Shown here: piece by piece, positions 50,483-62,327 of the stretch | How the letters are laid out: every line of letters begins with the position of its first letter | How positions within the stretch are numbered: position 1 is the first letter of the stretch | NCBI RefSeq assembly: GCF_002006995.1 | Contig: NZ_MRUL01000008.1 | Span: forward strand, 62,001-126,000 | Direction: 5' to 3' | DNA from: Izhakiella australiensis | GTDB taxonomy: Bacteria; Pseudomonadota; Gammaproteobacteria; Enterobacterales; Enterobacteriaceae | Length of the DNA: 64,000 bases | Position numbers and translations under genes: made by a program | Notes under the pieces: model-generated | The model's database searches: none | The model's input: the letters and a program-made list of their open reading frames with translations, nothing else | What the model was told of the DNA's origin: nothing

Positions 50483-53400
50483 ATGTTCACCGTTTATCAC
50501 TCCAACCAGCTGGATTTGCTCAAAACCCTGACGGCCCGAATCATGGCGGCCCAACCGCTGCCCGACGTGCTGGCCGACGAAGTGGTGCTGGTGCAAAGCC
50601 CCGGTATGGCGCAGTGGCTACAGATGGCACTGGCGCAGGAGTTGGATATTGCGGCAAATATCACGTTTCCCCTGCCCGCGACTTTTATCTGGGATATGTT
50701 TACCCGGGTGCTGTCTGGTATCCCGGAGGAAAGCGCATTTAATAAATCCAGCATGAGCTGGAAATTGATGGCTATCCTGCCTGAGATGCTGACGCAGCCT
50801 GCTTTTAGCCAGCTGCAGCATTATCTGACCGATGATAAGGACCAGCGCAAGCTGTTTCAGCTGGCAACCCGCGTTGCGGATTTATTTGACCAGTATCTGG
50901 TCTATCGTCCGGACTGGCTGAACGCCTGGGAAAAAGGGGAGCTGGCCGTTAATCTGAGTGACGACCAGACCCAGCAGTGGCAGGCCAGCCTGTGGCGCAA
51001 GCTGGTTGCCTATACCGCAGATCTGGAACAGTCAGGCTGGCATCGCGCCAATTTATATCAGCGCTTTATCGAGCGACTCGCCCCCGGCGCATCGCGACCG
51101 CAAGGGCTGCCAGACCGGGTGTTTATCTGCGGGATTTCCGCGCTTCCTCCGGTTTATCTGCAGGCGTTAAAAGCGCTGGGTAACCATATTGATGTGCATC
51201 TTATGTTCACTAACCCCTGCCGTCATTACTGGGGCGATATTCAGGATTATGCTTTTCTGGCGCGCCTGCAGCAGCGTCATCGCCGTCACTACCTTAACCA
51301 GCAGCAAATACCGCAGTTTCGCCAGCCGGAAGCCGCGACCACACTATTCAATCCTGACGGCGAACAAAACCTGAGTAACCCGCTACTGGCATCCTGGGGC
51401 AAGCTGGGGCGCGATAACCTCTATCTGCTGGCCGGACTGGAGCCAAACGAGGTATCTGCTTTCGTTGATATCGATGCGGATAGTCTGTTAACCCATTTAC
51501 AGCACGACCTGCTGGAGCTGGAGGACAGGGCGGTCATCGGCATGGATGCCGCAGCATTGCAAAACAGTCAGGCGAAGCGTGTTCTGGCGCCTGACGACCA
51601 ATCGTTTTCGCTGCACCTCTGCCATAGCCCACAGCGTGAAGTTGAAGTGCTACAGGATTACCTGTTACAGCTGCTGGATGCGGACCCGTCCCTTGCCCCA
51701 CGGGATATTATCGTGATGGTGGCCGATATTGACAGCTATGCGCCCTTCATCCAGGCGGCGTTTGGCAATGCTCCGGGCGAGCGTTATTTACCCTTTGCGA
51801 TCTCCGACCGGCGCGCGCGCCAGGCGCATCCGGTTATTCCGGCATTTCTCTCGCTGCTCAGCCTGCCGGAGAGCCGTTTTTGCAGTGAAGAGGTGCTGGC
51901 GCTACTGGAGGTTCCGGCGTTAGCAGCGCGCTTTTCTATCGAGGAAGCGGATCGGCGTCGTCTGCGCCTGTGGGTGGAAGAGTCCGGGATACGTTGGGGG
52001 CTGGATGACAGCAGCGTTGCCGACCTCCAGCTTCCGCCAGACGGCCAGCACACCTGGCAGTTTGGCCTGACGCGCATGCTGTTAGGCTATGCAATGGATA
52101 GCGAAGCCGGTCAATGGCAGGGCATATTGCCCTATGATGAATCCAGCGGTTTGGTGGCCGAACTGGCGGGAAATCTGGCAAGCCTGTTGGAAAAACTCAG
52201 CCTCTGGCGATCCCGGTTAAAAACGGTGCGTTCACTCAGTGAATGGCTACCTTTATGCCGTATGCTGCTGGATGATTTCTTCATCACGGATGCTGACAGC
52301 GAGGCGGCCCTTACTCTGATTGAATCGCAGTGGCAGCAGATGATTAGCTACGGCCTGCAGGCACGCTTTCCACAAGACGTTGCCATTACGCTGTTGCGTG
52401 ACGATCTCAACAGCCGGCTCGATAACGAGCGGATTAGCCAGCGTTTTCTGGCCGGTCCGATAAACTTTTGTACTCTGATGCCAATGCGTTCAATCCCGTT
52501 TAAGGTTGTCTGTCTGCTGGGGATGAACGACGGCGTTTATCCACGAACTCTGCCCGCGTTGGGCTTCGACTTAATGAGTCAGCAGAGCCGACGCGGCGAT
52601 CGCAGCCGGCGCGATGACGATCGCTATTTATTCCTTGAGGCGCTGCTTTCTGCGCGGCAACGTCTTTATATCAGCTATATTGGCCGGGCGATTCAGGACA
52701 ACAGCGAGCGCTTCCCCTCGGTGCTGCTGAGCGAATTGCTGGAATATATTGGCCAAAGCTTTGTACTGACTGGTGATAGCCAGCTGGAGCCGGACGACAG
52801 CGCGCGTAACCTGATGAAGTATTTGCATTTCCTGCACGGGCGTACGCCTTTTGCCAGGCAGAATTTTATGCCGGATAATCCCTGGCCCAGCTACGCCAGT
52901 GAATGGCTTCCCGCGGCAACCGGCAGCGGCAAAGCGCATCCCCCCTTTATGCAGTCGCTGCCGGCGTTGCCCCTTGAGACGGTAGCATTTGATAACTTCC
53001 TGCGCTTCTGGCGTCATCCGGTGCGGGCATTCTTTAATCAGCGGCTGGGCGTCAGCTTCTTCCTGGAAGAAACCAGTCTGCCCGATGCCGAACCCTTTAC
53101 GCTCGACAGTCTGAGCCGTTATCAGCTTAACGTTGCTTTACTCAATACCCTGGTCGAGGGCGGCGATGTCGCACGGCTGTTATCGCAGTACCGGGCTGCG
53201 GGGCAGCTCCCTTACGGTGCTTTTGGCGAACTAATCTGGCAGGAACAGCTCGATGAAATGCAGCAACTGGCTGAGCGGGTGCGCAGTCAGCGCCAGCCGG
53301 TTTCTCAGCAGGAGGTCGCCCTGACGCTTGGGCAGACGCAGCTCAGTGGCTGGCTGACCCAGATCCAGCCTGACGGTCTGCTGCGCTGGCGCCCTGGCGT

Positions 53401-53866
53401 GCTGAATATCACGGACGCATTACAGCTGTGGCTGGAGCACCTGGTGTGGTGTGCCGGCGGCGGCGAAGGCGAAAGCCGGATGTTTGGTCGTCAGGAGAGT
53501 CAGTGGCATTTTGCGGCGGTTGCAGCGCCGCGCGCCTGCCAGCTGTTGCAACAGTATATGGATGGTTATCTGCAGGGAATGCAGCAGCCGCTGCTGCTGG
53601 TGCGTTCCTCCGCGGCCTGGCTGGAAACTGTTTTCAATAAGCAGACCGGTACGCTTAACCAGGATGAGGCCAGCCTCAGCAAGGCGCGCGCCCGATTTAT
53701 GCAAAGCTGGCAGGATGGCTTTCAGTCGGTGGGCGAGGGCAGCGACGTTTACTTACAGCGTTTGATGCGAACGCTCGATGAGCCGCATCTGCAGGAAATG
53801 ATCCGCCAGGCTGAAGTCTGGCTGTTGCCACTGTTTGAAGCGCGCATCGACCCAACCGACGACTAA
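50483..53866 (+). CDS. recC: RecC, Chi-recognising subunit of RecBCD
   Basis: A 1127-residue subunit (E. coli 1122). RecC holds the recombination enzyme together, splits the DNA strands and reads the Chi site with an inactive helicase/nuclease fold. It opens MFTVYHSNQLDLLKTL and has the conserved SPGMAQWLQM near 38 and VFICGISALPP near 213. The gene order recC-ptrA-recB-recD is exactly that of E. coli. AAAGG precedes the ATG. The upstream SPFH gene may be co-transcribed. Confidence 0.97.
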   Translation: MFTVYHSNQLDLLKTLTARIMAAQPLPDVLADEVVLVQSPGMAQWLQMALAQELDIAANITFPLPATFIWDMFTRVLSGIPEESAFNKSSMSWKLMAILPEMLTQPAFSQLQHYLTDDKDQRKLFQLATRVADLFDQYLVYRPDWLNAWEKGELAVNLSDDQTQQWQASLWRKLVAYTADLEQSGWHRANLYQRFIERLAPGASRPQGLPDRVFICGISALPPVYLQALKALGNHIDVHLMFTNPCRHYWGDIQDYAFLARLQQRHRRHYLNQQQIPQFRQPEAATTLFNPDGEQNLSNPLLASWGKLGRDNLYLLAGLEPNEVSAFVDIDADSLLTHLQHDLLELEDRAVIGMDAAALQNSQAKRVLAPDDQSFSLHLCHSPQREVEVLQDYLLQLLDADPSLAPRDIIVMVADIDSYAPFIQAAFGNAPGERYLPFAISDRRARQAHPVIPAFLSLLSLPESRFCSEEVLALLEVPALAARFSIEEADRRRLRLWVEESGIRWGLDDSSVADLQLPPDGQHTWQFGLTRMLLGYAMDSEAGQWQGILPYDESSGLVAELAGNLASLLEKLSLWRSRLKTVRSLSEWLPLCRMLLDDFFITDADSEAALTLIESQWQQMISYGLQARFPQDVAITLLRDDLNSRLDNERISQRFLAGPINFCTLMPMRSIPFKVVCLLGMNDGVYPRTLPALGFDLMSQQSRRGDRSRRDDDRYLFLEALLSARQRLYISYIGRAIQDNSERFPSVLLSELLEYIGQSFVLTGDSQLEPDDSARNLMKYLHFLHGRTPFARQNFMPDNPWPSYASEWLPAATGSGKAHPPFMQSLPALPLETVAFDNFLRFWRHPVRAFFNQRLGVSFFLEETSLPDAEPFTLDSLSRYQLNVALLNTLVEGGDVARLLSQYRAAGQLPYGAFGELIWQEQLDEMQQLAERVRSQRQPVSQQEVALTLGQTQLSGWLTQIQPDGLLRWRPGVLNITDALQLWLEHLVWCAGGGEGESRMFGRQESQWHFAAVAAPRACQLLQQYMDGYLQGMQQPLLLVRSSAAWLETVFNKQTGTLNQDEASLSKARARFMQSWQDGFQSVGEGSDVYLQRLMRTLDEPHLQEMIRQAEVWLLPLFEARIDPTDD

Positions 53867-54038
53867 TTCTTCGTCGTTTGTCGCTGCCCGTGCTTTACGG
53901 ACATTTAACACAACATGCTGTAGGCTGTTTAGCGGGCTGCGAGCCATATGCCCCCTGAGAGGCGGAGCAAAAGCCGCATTGCCGGGGTTAATCCACAGTA
54001 TGGTAAAGCGGTAGCAGGCTGAACGTTGAGGAGACTGG

Positions 54039-56927
54039 ATGCGCGGGTATGGATGGTGGTTAGGTAGTTTTCTGATGGCAGCAACGCTCTGGAGTCCGGT
54101 TTCGCAGGCCGCTTCAGCATGGCAGCCCATCGCAACGTCCATTCGTAAGAGTGAAAAAGATCCGCGACAGTATCAGGCCATCAGGCTTAATAACGGTATG
54201 ACGGTGCTGCTGGTTTCCGACCCTCAGGCGCCGGAGTCGCTGGCCGCGCTTACGCTGCCCGTCGGTTCTCTGGACGACCCTGATAGCCAGCTGGGTCTGG
54301 CGCACTATCTCGAGCATATGCTGCTGATGGGATCAAAGAAATATCCGCAGCCGGATAACCTGGCGGAGTTTCTTAAAAAACACGGCGGCAGCCACAATGC
54401 CAGCACCGCCTCTTATCGTACCGCTTTCTTCCTTGAAGTCGAAAATGATGCCCTGCAACCGGCCGTCGATCGGCTGGCGGACGCGATTGCGCAACCGCTG
54501 CTCGATCCGCTGAATGCCGACCGGGAGCGCCATGCGGTTGACGCCGAGCTGACGATGGCGCGCGCACGCGACGGGTTGCGTATGGCTCAGGTGGGCGCGG
54601 AGACCTTAAATCCGGCGCATCCCGCCTCGCGTTACTCCGGCGGCAACCTTGAAACCTTGCGCGATAAGCCGGGCAGCAAGCTGCACGATGCGCTGGTGCA
54701 TTTTTATCATCATTACTACTCCGCTAACCTGATGAAGGCGGTGATCTACAGTAACCAGCCGCTTGATAAGCTGGCCCGCATCGCCAGTCAGACCTTTGGC
54801 CGGATCGCCAATCATAATGCGCGCGTAGCGACAATTAAGGCGCCGGTGGTCACCGGGGCGCAGAAAGGCATCCTCATTCATTACGTGCCGGCGCAGCCGC
54901 ATAAGCAGCTGCGTATTGAGTTCCGTATCGGTAACAATAGCGATAAGTTCCGCAGTAAAACCGATACCGTGATTAGCTACCTGATAGGTAACCGCAGTAA
55001 AAATACCCTCGCCGACTGGCTGCAAAAGCAGGGGCTGGCCGACGGCGTTAACGCCGGCGCCGACCCGATGGTTAATCGCAACGGCGGCGTGTTTACCCTC
55101 TCGGTTTCGCTAACCGATGCCGGTCTGGCTCAGCGCGATAAGGTCGTTGCTGCTGTTTTCAGCTACCTCGACATGCTGAAAAAGCAGGGCATAGATAAGC
55201 GCTATTTTGACGAGGTATCGCACGTCCTGGCGCTCGATTTCCGCTATCCCTCGATCACCCGCGATATGGATTACATCCAGTGGCTTGCCGATATGATGCT
55301 GCGCGTGCCGCCGGCTGATGTGCTTGACGCGCCGTGGCGCGCTGACCGCTACGATCCGCAGTCGATCGCCGCCAGGCTAAAGGAGATGACGCCGCAAAAC
55401 GCGCGCATCTGGTATATCAGTCCTGGCGAACCGCATAATAAACGCGCCTATTTCGTCGATGCGCCCTATCAGGTGGATAAAATTAGCCCGCAGCAGTTTG
55501 CTGACTGGCAGCGTCTGGCGGCGGCGATTTCGCTCTCTGCGCCAGCGCTTAATCCTTATATTCCGGATGATTTCACCCTGGTTAAAACGCCGAAGCCCTA
55601 TGCGCATCCGCAGCAGGTGTTAAATGACGCCGGGCTGCGGGTATTCTATATGCCAAGCCGCTACTTCGCCGGTGAACCGAAGGCCAGCATCAGCTTTTTC
55701 CTGCGTAACCGGATGGCAATGAGCACGGCAAAAAATCAGGTGCTTTACGCCCTTAATGATTATCTGGCGGGTCTGGCGCTGAATGAGCTTAGCTCTCAGG
55801 CGTCAGTGGCCGGTATTAGCTTTTCTACCGCTGAAGATGACGGCGTGTTGTTTGAGGCCAGTGGCTTTACCCAGCATTTACCGCAGCTTATGACCACCCT
55901 GGTGCAGGGTTATGCCAGCTACCAGCCCAGCGAGCAGCAGCTTGCTCAGGCAAAATCATGGTATCGGGAGCGTCTTGATGCCGTTGAAAAAGCCAAACCT
56001 TATGAGCAGGCTATTATGCCTTCGCAGCTACTATCGCAGCTGCCTTATACCGAGCGAAGCGAACGACGTGAGCTGCTGAATGGCATTACGCTGCAGGAGC
56101 TGCTTGATTATCGCAAGGCGTTGTTAACCCAGGCGACGCCTGAAATGCTGGTGGTTGGTAATATGACGCCGACGACCAGCATCGGGCTCGGGCAAACCCT
56201 CAGGCAGGCTGCCGGCAGCGTCGGGCACGGCTGGTGGCACAGCAACTACGTGGTGCTGGATCGGTTAACGCAGGGTAATTTGCAGCGCAGCGGCAGCAGT
56301 TCAGACTCGGCGCTGGCGGCAGTGTATGTTCCTGTTGGCTATGAGGAATATCAGAGCATCGCCAACAGCGCGCTGCTAAGCCAGATAATTCAGCCGTGGT
56401 TCTATAACCAGTTGCGTACTCAGGAGCAATTGGGCTACGCGGTATTTACCTTTCAGATGCCGGTTGGCCATCAGTGGGGGATCGGCTTTTTACTGCAAAG
56501 TAGCGCTAAACAGCCCGCTTATCTGATGCAGCGTTTTAACGCTTTTTATCCGCAGGCGGAGAAGCGGCTGCGGCAGATGAGCAAGTCGGATTTTAGCCAG
56601 TATCAGACGGCAATCATTAATACTCTCAAGCAGCGCCCGCAAACGCTGGATGAAGAGGCTGGCCGCTTTATTAAAGATTTTGATCGGGAAAACTATCGCT
56701 TTGACACTCGCGCCAGAGTCATCGGGCAAATTGCCGGGCTGACGCCGCAGGGCATCGCCGACTATTTTCACCAGGCGGTGGTTGCCCCCAGCGGTCTGGC
56801 ATTACTGGCGCAGATTAGCGGCAATAGTCAGCCAGCGGCGGAATATGCCGCGCCGCCGGGCTATACAACCTGGCAGACGGTGTCTGCGCTGCAACAGTCG
56901 TTATCCAGCAAAGGTGAGACGCCATGA
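54039..56927 (+). CDS. ptrA: Protease III (pitrilysin), periplasmic zinc protease
   Basis: A 962-residue inverzincin M16 protease (E. coli 962) that degrades small peptides in the periplasm. The signal peptide ends at about residue 24 (SQA). The inverted zinc site is H89-Y-L-E92-H93 with the third ligand E170 (HAVDAELTMAR). The second half is a degenerate M16 domain, with the substrate-binding WFYNQLRTQEQLGYAVF. GAGGAG precedes the ATG. It overlaps recB by 4 bases, which is the E. coli arrangement. Confidence 0.97.
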   Translation: MRGYGWWLGSFLMAATLWSPVSQAASAWQPIATSIRKSEKDPRQYQAIRLNNGMTVLLVSDPQAPESLAALTLPVGSLDDPDSQLGLAHYLEHMLLMGSKKYPQPDNLAEFLKKHGGSHNASTASYRTAFFLEVENDALQPAVDRLADAIAQPLLDPLNADRERHAVDAELTMARARDGLRMAQVGAETLNPAHPASRYSGGNLETLRDKPGSKLHDALVHFYHHYYSANLMKAVIYSNQPLDKLARIASQTFGRIANHNARVATIKAPVVTGAQKGILIHYVPAQPHKQLRIEFRIGNNSDKFRSKTDTVISYLIGNRSKNTLADWLQKQGLADGVNAGADPMVNRNGGVFTLSVSLTDAGLAQRDKVVAAVFSYLDMLKKQGIDKRYFDEVSHVLALDFRYPSITRDMDYIQWLADMMLRVPPADVLDAPWRADRYDPQSIAARLKEMTPQNARIWYISPGEPHNKRAYFVDAPYQVDKISPQQFADWQRLAAAISLSAPALNPYIPDDFTLVKTPKPYAHPQQVLNDAGLRVFYMPSRYFAGEPKASISFFLRNRMAMSTAKNQVLYALNDYLAGLALNELSSQASVAGISFSTAEDDGVLFEASGFTQHLPQLMTTLVQGYASYQPSEQQLAQAKSWYRERLDAVEKAKPYEQAIMPSQLLSQLPYTERSERRELLNGITLQELLDYRKALLTQATPEMLVVGNMTPTTSIGLGQTLRQAAGSVGHGWWHSNYVVLDRLTQGNLQRSGSSSDSALAAVYVPVGYEEYQSIANSALLSQIIQPWFYNQLRTQEQLGYAVFTFQMPVGHQWGIGFLLQSSAKQPAYLMQRFNAFYPQAEKRLRQMSKSDFSQYQTAIINTLKQRPQTLDEEAGRFIKDFDRENYRFDTRARVIGQIAGLTPQGIADYFHQAVVAPSGLALLAQISGNSQPAAEYAAPPGYTTWQTVSALQQSLSSKGETP

Positions 56928-59900
56928 GCGAACGTAAGCCGGAGCGGCTGGATCCTTTTCAGCTGCCTCTGCGCGGTGAACGGCTGATTGAAGCGTCTGC
57001 CGGTACCGGAAAAACCTTTACTATCGGCATCCTCTATTTGCGTCTGCTGTTAGGATTAGGGGGCGAGGCGGCTTATCAGCGTCAGCTGACGGTGGATGAG
57101 ATCCTGGTGGTGACCTTTACCGAAGCCGCGACCGCCGAGCTGCGCGGGCGCATCCGTGAGAATATCCATCGGCTGCGGCTGGCCTGCGTGCGCGGCTATA
57201 GCGATGATGGCGTGCTGGCGGCGCTGCTCAGTGAGCTTTCTTCCCTTGATGAGGCGGCGGAGTGGCTGTTGGCGGCGGAGCGTCAGATGGATGAGGCGGC
57301 AATTTTTACCATTCATGGTTTTTGTCAGCGCATGCTGAACCTTAACGCTTTTGAGTCAGGTATGCCGTTTGAACAAACGCTGCTGGAAGATGAGCAGCCG
57401 CTGCGTCGGCAGGCCACCGCCGATTTCTGGCGGCGCTATTGCTATTCGCTGCCTCTGCCGGTTGCCCGCGTCATGGCTGACCTGTGGCGCGGCCCGGATA
57501 AGCTACTTGCCACGCTGTCACCCTGGCTGGGAGGCGAAGCGCCGCGCTTTAAAATCGCGCCGGAGGATGGCGAAACCTTAACCGGCCGCCATGAGCGCAT
57601 CGTCGCCCGGATTAACGCTATGAAAGCGCTGTGGCTGGCGCAGGGCAAGGACGTGCAGGCGCTGATTAGCGACTCAGGAGTGGATAAACGCAGTTACAGC
57701 AGCCGCTATTTGCCCGAATGGCTGAATAAAATTGACCTGTGGGCGGCGGCGGAAACTGACGGCTATGAGGTGGTTAAAGAACTCGAGCGTTTTGGTCAGC
57801 GCGTGCTGGAAGAAAAAACTAAAAAGGGCGAGGCGCCTCGTCACCCGCTGTTTAGCGCGATTGATCATTTCCTTGCGGAACCGCGCTCTCTGCGCGATCT
57901 GGCGATTGCGCTGGCGCTGAAAGAGGTGCGTTCCGCCATTCGTCAGGAGAAGCTGCAGCACGCGCAGCTGGGTTTTGACGATCTGTTAAGCCGACTGGAC
58001 GAAGCGCTACAGCGCGCTGGCGGAGAAAGCCTTGCGCAGGCGATACGTCAGCGCTTTCCGGTGGCGTTAATTGATGAGTTTCAGGATACCGACCCGCAGC
58101 AGTACCGTATTTTTCATCGGCTTTATGGCCGCAGAGAGGAAAACGCGCTGCTGCTGATTGGCGACCCTAAACAGGCGATTTACGCTTTTCGCGGCGCAGA
58201 TATCTTCACTTACATGAAAGCGCGCGCAGCAGTAAACGCGCACTACACCCTTGAAACGAACTGGCGCTCATCCCCGTCGATGGTTGCCAGTGTTAACCGG
58301 CTGTTTGACAGCCAGCCACAGCCTTTTTTGTTTGCTGAGATCCCCTTCATTCCGGTTAAAGCGGCACCGCCTAATCAGACGTTGCAATTTACCCTGGCGG
58401 GTAGCGAACAGCCGGCGCTGCGCATCTGGTTGCAGCCCGGTGAGGCAGTGAGTAAGCGCGAATATCAGGATTATATGGCGCAGCAGTGTGCCGCAGACAT
58501 CTGTCGCTGGCTGCAGGCGGGGCAACTGGGCACGGCGCTGATCGGTAAAACCGGCGCAATGCACGCGCTGCAGGCTTCGGATATTACCGTGCTGGTGCGT
58601 AGTCGCGATGAAGCCACTTTGATACGCGATGCGCTGGCGGCGCTTAATATCCCTTCGGTATACCTGTCTAACCGTGAAAGTGTTTTCGCCACGCCGGAAG
58701 CGCGGGAGATCCTCTGGCTGCTGCAGGCGGTGCTGGCGCCGGAGCAGGAGCGTACGCTGCGCAGCGCGCTGGCGACCTCGCTGTTTGGTTTTGATGCGCT
58801 GACCCTGGATGCGCTGTCGCAAAACGAGCAGCAGTGGGATGCGCTGGTCGAGGAGTTCAGCGAATACCGTGAGCTGTGGCTGAATCGCGGCGTATTGCCG
58901 ATGCTGCGCGACCTGATGATGCAGCGATCAATCGCGGAAAACCTGCTGGCCTCCGAAGCGGGAGAGCGTCGTCTGACGGATGTTATGCATCTTAGCGAAT
59001 TGTTGCAGGAGGCCTCGGCCTCCCTCGACGGCGAGCATGCGCTGGTACGCTGGCTGGCGCAGTCGATTGCTGAGCCGAACAGCAATGCTGCCAGCCAGCA
59101 ACTGCGGCTGGAAAGCGATCGTCATCTGGTAAAAATTGTCACCATCCATAAATCAAAGGGTTTGGAATATCCGTTGGTATGGCTGCCTTTTATTGCCAGC
59201 TTCAGAGAAGCCAGTCAGGGGCTTTATCACGATCGTCAGAGTTTTGAAACGCTGCTGGACCTGCAGGATGATGCGCAAAGCGTTGAGCTGGCGGAGCAGG
59301 AGAGGCTGGCTGAAGACCTGCGTCTGCTGTACGTCGCCCTTACCCGTGCGAAATGGCATTGCAGCCTTGGGGTTGCGCCGCTGATCAAAGGCAATCGTAA
59401 AAAGGAGGGCGCCAGCGATCTGCACAAAAGCGCCCTCGGCTGGCTACTGCAAGGCGGTGAAGCACTGGATGCGGCGCAGCTGCGCAGCGCGCTGGAAGCG
59501 TTTTGTCAGCAGGGGATAGCACTGTGCACGGCGGCGGAAACGGTTACCACGCCCTGGCAGCCGGTAGGGGAAGAGACCCAGCAGTTGGTCAGCCGCAGGG
59601 TTGAACGCAGTCTGGCCGATCGCTGGCGGGTTACCAGCTATTCCGGTTTGCAGCAGCATGGGCAGGCGCGGGCGCTGGATCTGCTGCCTCGCCTCGATAT
59701 CGATGCGGCGGGGGAGCGCGGTCAGCCCATGGAAGAGCCGACGCTCACGCCCCACAGCTTTCCACGTGGCGCAGCGCCTGGCACTTTTTTACATGCACTG
59801 TTCGAGCAGCTGGACTTTACCCAACCGATCGACACCGACTGGCTGGCCGGGGCGCTACAGGCTGCGGGATATGAAGCCCACTGGCTGGCGGTGATTCAGC

Positions 59901-60463
59901 AGTGGATGGACACCGTGCTGCAGGCGCCGCTTCTGGATAACGGCCTGAGCCTTAATCAGCTTAGCAATGCCAGTAAGCGCGCCGAGATGGCCTTTTATTT
60001 GCCAATCGACCGTCTGCTGAATGCTGAAACGCTGGATGGGTTGATACGTCGCTTCGACCCGTTGTCACAGCAGACTCCGCCGCTGCAATTTCATCAGGTG
60101 CGCGGGATGCTGAAGGGGTTTATCGATCTGGTCTTTTGCTGGCAGGGCAAATATTACCTGCTGGACTATAAATCAAACTGGCTGGGAGAGGATGCGTCCG
60201 CCTACAGCCGCCAGGCCATGGAAGAAGCGATGTGCAGCCATCGTTACGATTTACAGTATCAGCTATACAGCCTGGCGCTGCACCGCTACCTGCGCCAGCG
60301 AATTAAGGATTATGACTACGCGCGTCATTTTGGCGGCGTTATCTATCTGTTTTTACGCGGCGTGGATGGCAAGGGTAATGGCGTATTCACCACACGGCCG
60401 GATGCCGCGCTGCTGGCCGGGCTGGACGCCTGCTTTGCCGGAAGTGAAGAGGCGGCGCTATGA
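56924..60463 (+). CDS. recB: RecB, helicase-nuclease subunit of RecBCD
   Basis: An 1179-residue protein (E. coli 1180), the 3'-5' helicase and sole nuclease of RecBCD. The Walker A is [13 protein letters not shown] (residues 21-33), the helicase motif II is [10 protein letters not shown], motif VI is [14 protein letters not shown]. The C-terminal nuclease domain has [13 protein letters not shown] near 1085, with the catalytic D and K. It overlaps ptrA (ATGA) and recD (ATGA) by 4 bases each. Confidence 0.97.
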   Translation: MSERKPERLDPFQLPLRGERLIEASAGTGKTFTIGILYLRLLLGLGGEAAYQRQLTVDEILVVTFTEAATAELRGRIRENIHRLRLACVRGYSDDGVLAALLSELSSLDEAAEWLLAAERQMDEAAIFTIHGFCQRMLNLNAFESGMPFEQTLLEDEQPLRRQATADFWRRYCYSLPLPVARVMADLWRGPDKLLATLSPWLGGEAPRFKIAPEDGETLTGRHERIVARINAMKALWLAQGKDVQALISDSGVDKRSYSSRYLPEWLNKIDLWAAAETDGYEVVKELERFGQRVLEEKTKKGEAPRHPLFSAIDHFLAEPRSLRDLAIALALKEVRSAIRQEKLQHAQLGFDDLLSRLDEALQRAGGESLAQAIRQRFPVALIDEFQDTDPQQYRIFHRLYGRREENALLLIGDPKQAIYAFRGADIFTYMKARAAVNAHYTLETNWRSSPSMVASVNRLFDSQPQPFLFAEIPFIPVKAAPPNQTLQFTLAGSEQPALRIWLQPGEAVSKREYQDYMAQQCAADICRWLQAGQLGTALIGKTGAMHALQASDITVLVRSRDEATLIRDALAALNIPSVYLSNRESVFATPEAREILWLLQAVLAPEQERTLRSALATSLFGFDALTLDALSQNEQQWDALVEEFSEYRELWLNRGVLPMLRDLMMQRSIAENLLASEAGERRLTDVMHLSELLQEASASLDGEHALVRWLAQSIAEPNSNAASQQLRLESDRHLVKIVTIHKSKGLEYPLVWLPFIASFREASQGLYHDRQSFETLLDLQDDAQSVELAEQERLAEDLRLLYVALTRAKWHCSLGVAPLIKGNRKKEGASDLHKSALGWLLQGGEALDAAQLRSALEAFCQQGIALCTAAETVTTPWQPVGEETQQLVSRRVERSLADRWRVTSYSGLQQHGQARALDLLPRLDIDAAGERGQPMEEPTLTPHSFPRGAAPGTFLHALFEQLDFTQPIDTDWLAGALQAAGYEAHWLAVIQQWMDTVLQAPLLDNGLSLNQLSNASKRAEMAFYLPIDRLLNAETLDGLIRRFDPLSQQTPPLQFHQVRGMLKGFIDLVFCWQGKYYLLDYKSNWLGEDASAYSRQAMEEAMCSHRYDLQYQLYSLALHRYLRQRIKDYDYARHFGGVIYLFLRGVDGKGNGVFTTRPDAALLAGLDACFAGSEEAAL

Positions 60464-62292
60464 ATAGCATGAGTGTGCTACTGCAACGCGCCTGCGAGCA
60501 GGGAATGCTGCGGCCGCTGGATTTACAGTTTGCCTTGCTAATTGCCAACCAGCATCCGCAGCTCATGCTGGCAGCGGCCTGGGTGAGCGCCGAGGCCGGG
60601 GCCGGGCACGTCTGCCTGCCGCTGGCGCGCATGACGCGACAGCATTTATTCGCCGCCCGCGATCCACAACTGTCTGAGGCTATCTGGCTGGCGGCGGGGG
60701 CGCCGCAAAGCTGGCTGGGGCTGCTTAAATATCAGGATACGGTTAGCGAGGGCGAGTCACCAACCCCGCTGGTTTTGAGCCAGCAGCGACTCTATCTTAA
60801 TCGCCTGTGGCAAGCTGAAGGGCGGGTTGCGGCGTTTCTTTCCCCGGCGCAGTCGGTGGCGGCGTTTCCCGCTGAGCAACTGCGCCAGGTGCTCGATCAC
60901 CACTTTGGGCGGCAACTGCAGGACTGGCAAAAGATTGCGGCAGCGGTGGCCCTTACCCGGCGGGTAGCCATTATTTCCGGCGGGCCGGGAACCGGTAAAA
61001 CTACCACCGTGGCAAAGCTGCTGGCGGCGCTTATTCAACTCTCACCGGAACCGCTGCGTATTCAGCTGGCAGCGCCGACGGGTAAAGCGGCGGCGCGTCT
61101 GACGCAGTCGTTAGGCAACGCGCTGGCCGGGTTAGGCCTTAGCGCGGCGGAAAAAGCGCGTTTTCCTCAGGAGGCTACCACGCTGCACCGTCTGCTGGGC
61201 GCCAGGCCTGATAGCCAGCGTCTGCGCCACAATGGGGATAATCCTCTGCATCTGGACGTGCTGGTGGTGGATGAAGCCTCGATGGTGGATTTACCGATGA
61301 TGGCCAATCTGATCGCTGCATTGCCCGAGCGTGCGCGGGTGATTTTCCTCGGTGACCGCGACCAGTTGGCTTCGGTTGAGGCCGGCGCGGTGCTGGGCGA
61401 TATCTGCAGCTGTGCCGGTCAGGGTTACAGTCCGCAGCGCGCGCAGGAGCTGCATCAGCTTACCGGCTGCGAATTGATCGCTAGCGATGTCGTTGACGCG
61501 GTAGCGGTACGTGACAGTATTTGCTTGCTGCGTACAAGCTACCGTTTTGATAGCCACTCTGGTATTGGTCAACTGGCACAGGCGGTCAACAACGGTGATG
61601 TTGCTCAGGCTGAGAAGGTATGGCAGCGTGGATTCACTGACATTAGCCTGCAGCCGCTGCTGAGCCAGCAGGACTACCAGCAGATGCTGGAGGACGCGGT
61701 CGCCGGCTTCCGGGACTACCTGAGTGCGTTGCAGGCCGGCGCCGCCCCGGAGGCGGTGCTGCGCCAGTTTAGCCATTACCAGGTTCTCTGCGCGCTGCGC
61801 GAGGGGCCTTTCGGCATTCAGGGGTTAAATGAGCGCATTGCTCAGGCTCTGCAACGTGCCGGACTTATTCAGCGGCCGCCCGGAGGCAACCGCTGGTTTA
61901 CCGGCCGCCCGATAATGATCGCGCGCAATGACAGCGCCCTCGGCTTGTACAATGGCGATATCGGCATTGCGATGCCTGACGATCAGCAGAGGTTGAAGGT
62001 GTTTTTTATGCTGCCTGACGGCAGCGTTAAAGCGGTTCAGCCTAGCCGTTTGCCGCCGCATGAAACCGCCTGGGCGATGACGGTTCATAAATCGCAGGGG
62101 TCGGAATTTGAGCATACCGCGCTGGTGCTTCCCGGCCAGGTTCTGCCGGTGCTGACCCGTGAACTGGTTTACACCGCGATCACCCGCGCCCGCGAACGTT
62201 TGTCCCTGTACGCCGACGGTAAAATATTGCAGGCAGCGATCCGCTCCCCTACCGAACGGCGCAGCGGATTGATCGCACGCCTGGCGCCATAG
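60460..62292 (+). CDS. recD: RecD, 5'-3' helicase subunit of RecBCD
   Basis: A 610-residue SF1B helicase (E. coli 608). It is the fast 5'-3' motor that controls Chi response and turns RecBC into a nuclease. The Walker A is [13 protein letters not shown] (about 170-182), motif II is VVDEASMVD, motif [11 protein letters not shown], motif [11 protein letters not shown], and the C-terminal AITRARERL is motif VI. It overlaps recB. A hairpin follows the stop. Confidence 0.96.
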   Translation: MNSMSVLLQRACEQGMLRPLDLQFALLIANQHPQLMLAAAWVSAEAGAGHVCLPLARMTRQHLFAARDPQLSEAIWLAAGAPQSWLGLLKYQDTVSEGESPTPLVLSQQRLYLNRLWQAEGRVAAFLSPAQSVAAFPAEQLRQVLDHHFGRQLQDWQKIAAAVALTRRVAIISGGPGTGKTTTVAKLLAALIQLSPEPLRIQLAAPTGKAAARLTQSLGNALAGLGLSAAEKARFPQEATTLHRLLGARPDSQRLRHNGDNPLHLDVLVVDEASMVDLPMMANLIAALPERARVIFLGDRDQLASVEAGAVLGDICSCAGQGYSPQRAQELHQLTGCELIASDVVDAVAVRDSICLLRTSYRFDSHSGIGQLAQAVNNGDVAQAEKVWQRGFTDISLQPLLSQQDYQQMLEDAVAGFRDYLSALQAGAAPEAVLRQFSHYQVLCALREGPFGIQGLNERIAQALQRAGLIQRPPGGNRWFTGRPIMIARNDSALGLYNGDIGIAMPDDQQRLKVFFMLPDGSVKAVQPSRLPPHETAWAMTVHKSQGSEFEHTALVLPGQVLPVLTRELVYTAITRARERLSLYADGKILQAAIRSPTERRSGLIARLAP

Positions 62293-62301
62293 CTTCCTCA
62301 G

Positions 62302-62324
62302 ACAGCGGGCAGCCTGCCCGCTGT
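62302..62324. terminator. Hairpin between recD and argA
   Basis: An 11-bp inverted repeat, ACAGCGGGCAG with CTGCCCGCTGT and one base between (inner pairs must open to make a loop). It lies in the 35 bases between the convergent recD and argA stops. There is no T-tract, but the place fits a shared terminator. Confidence 0.6.
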
Positions 62325-62327
62325 ACG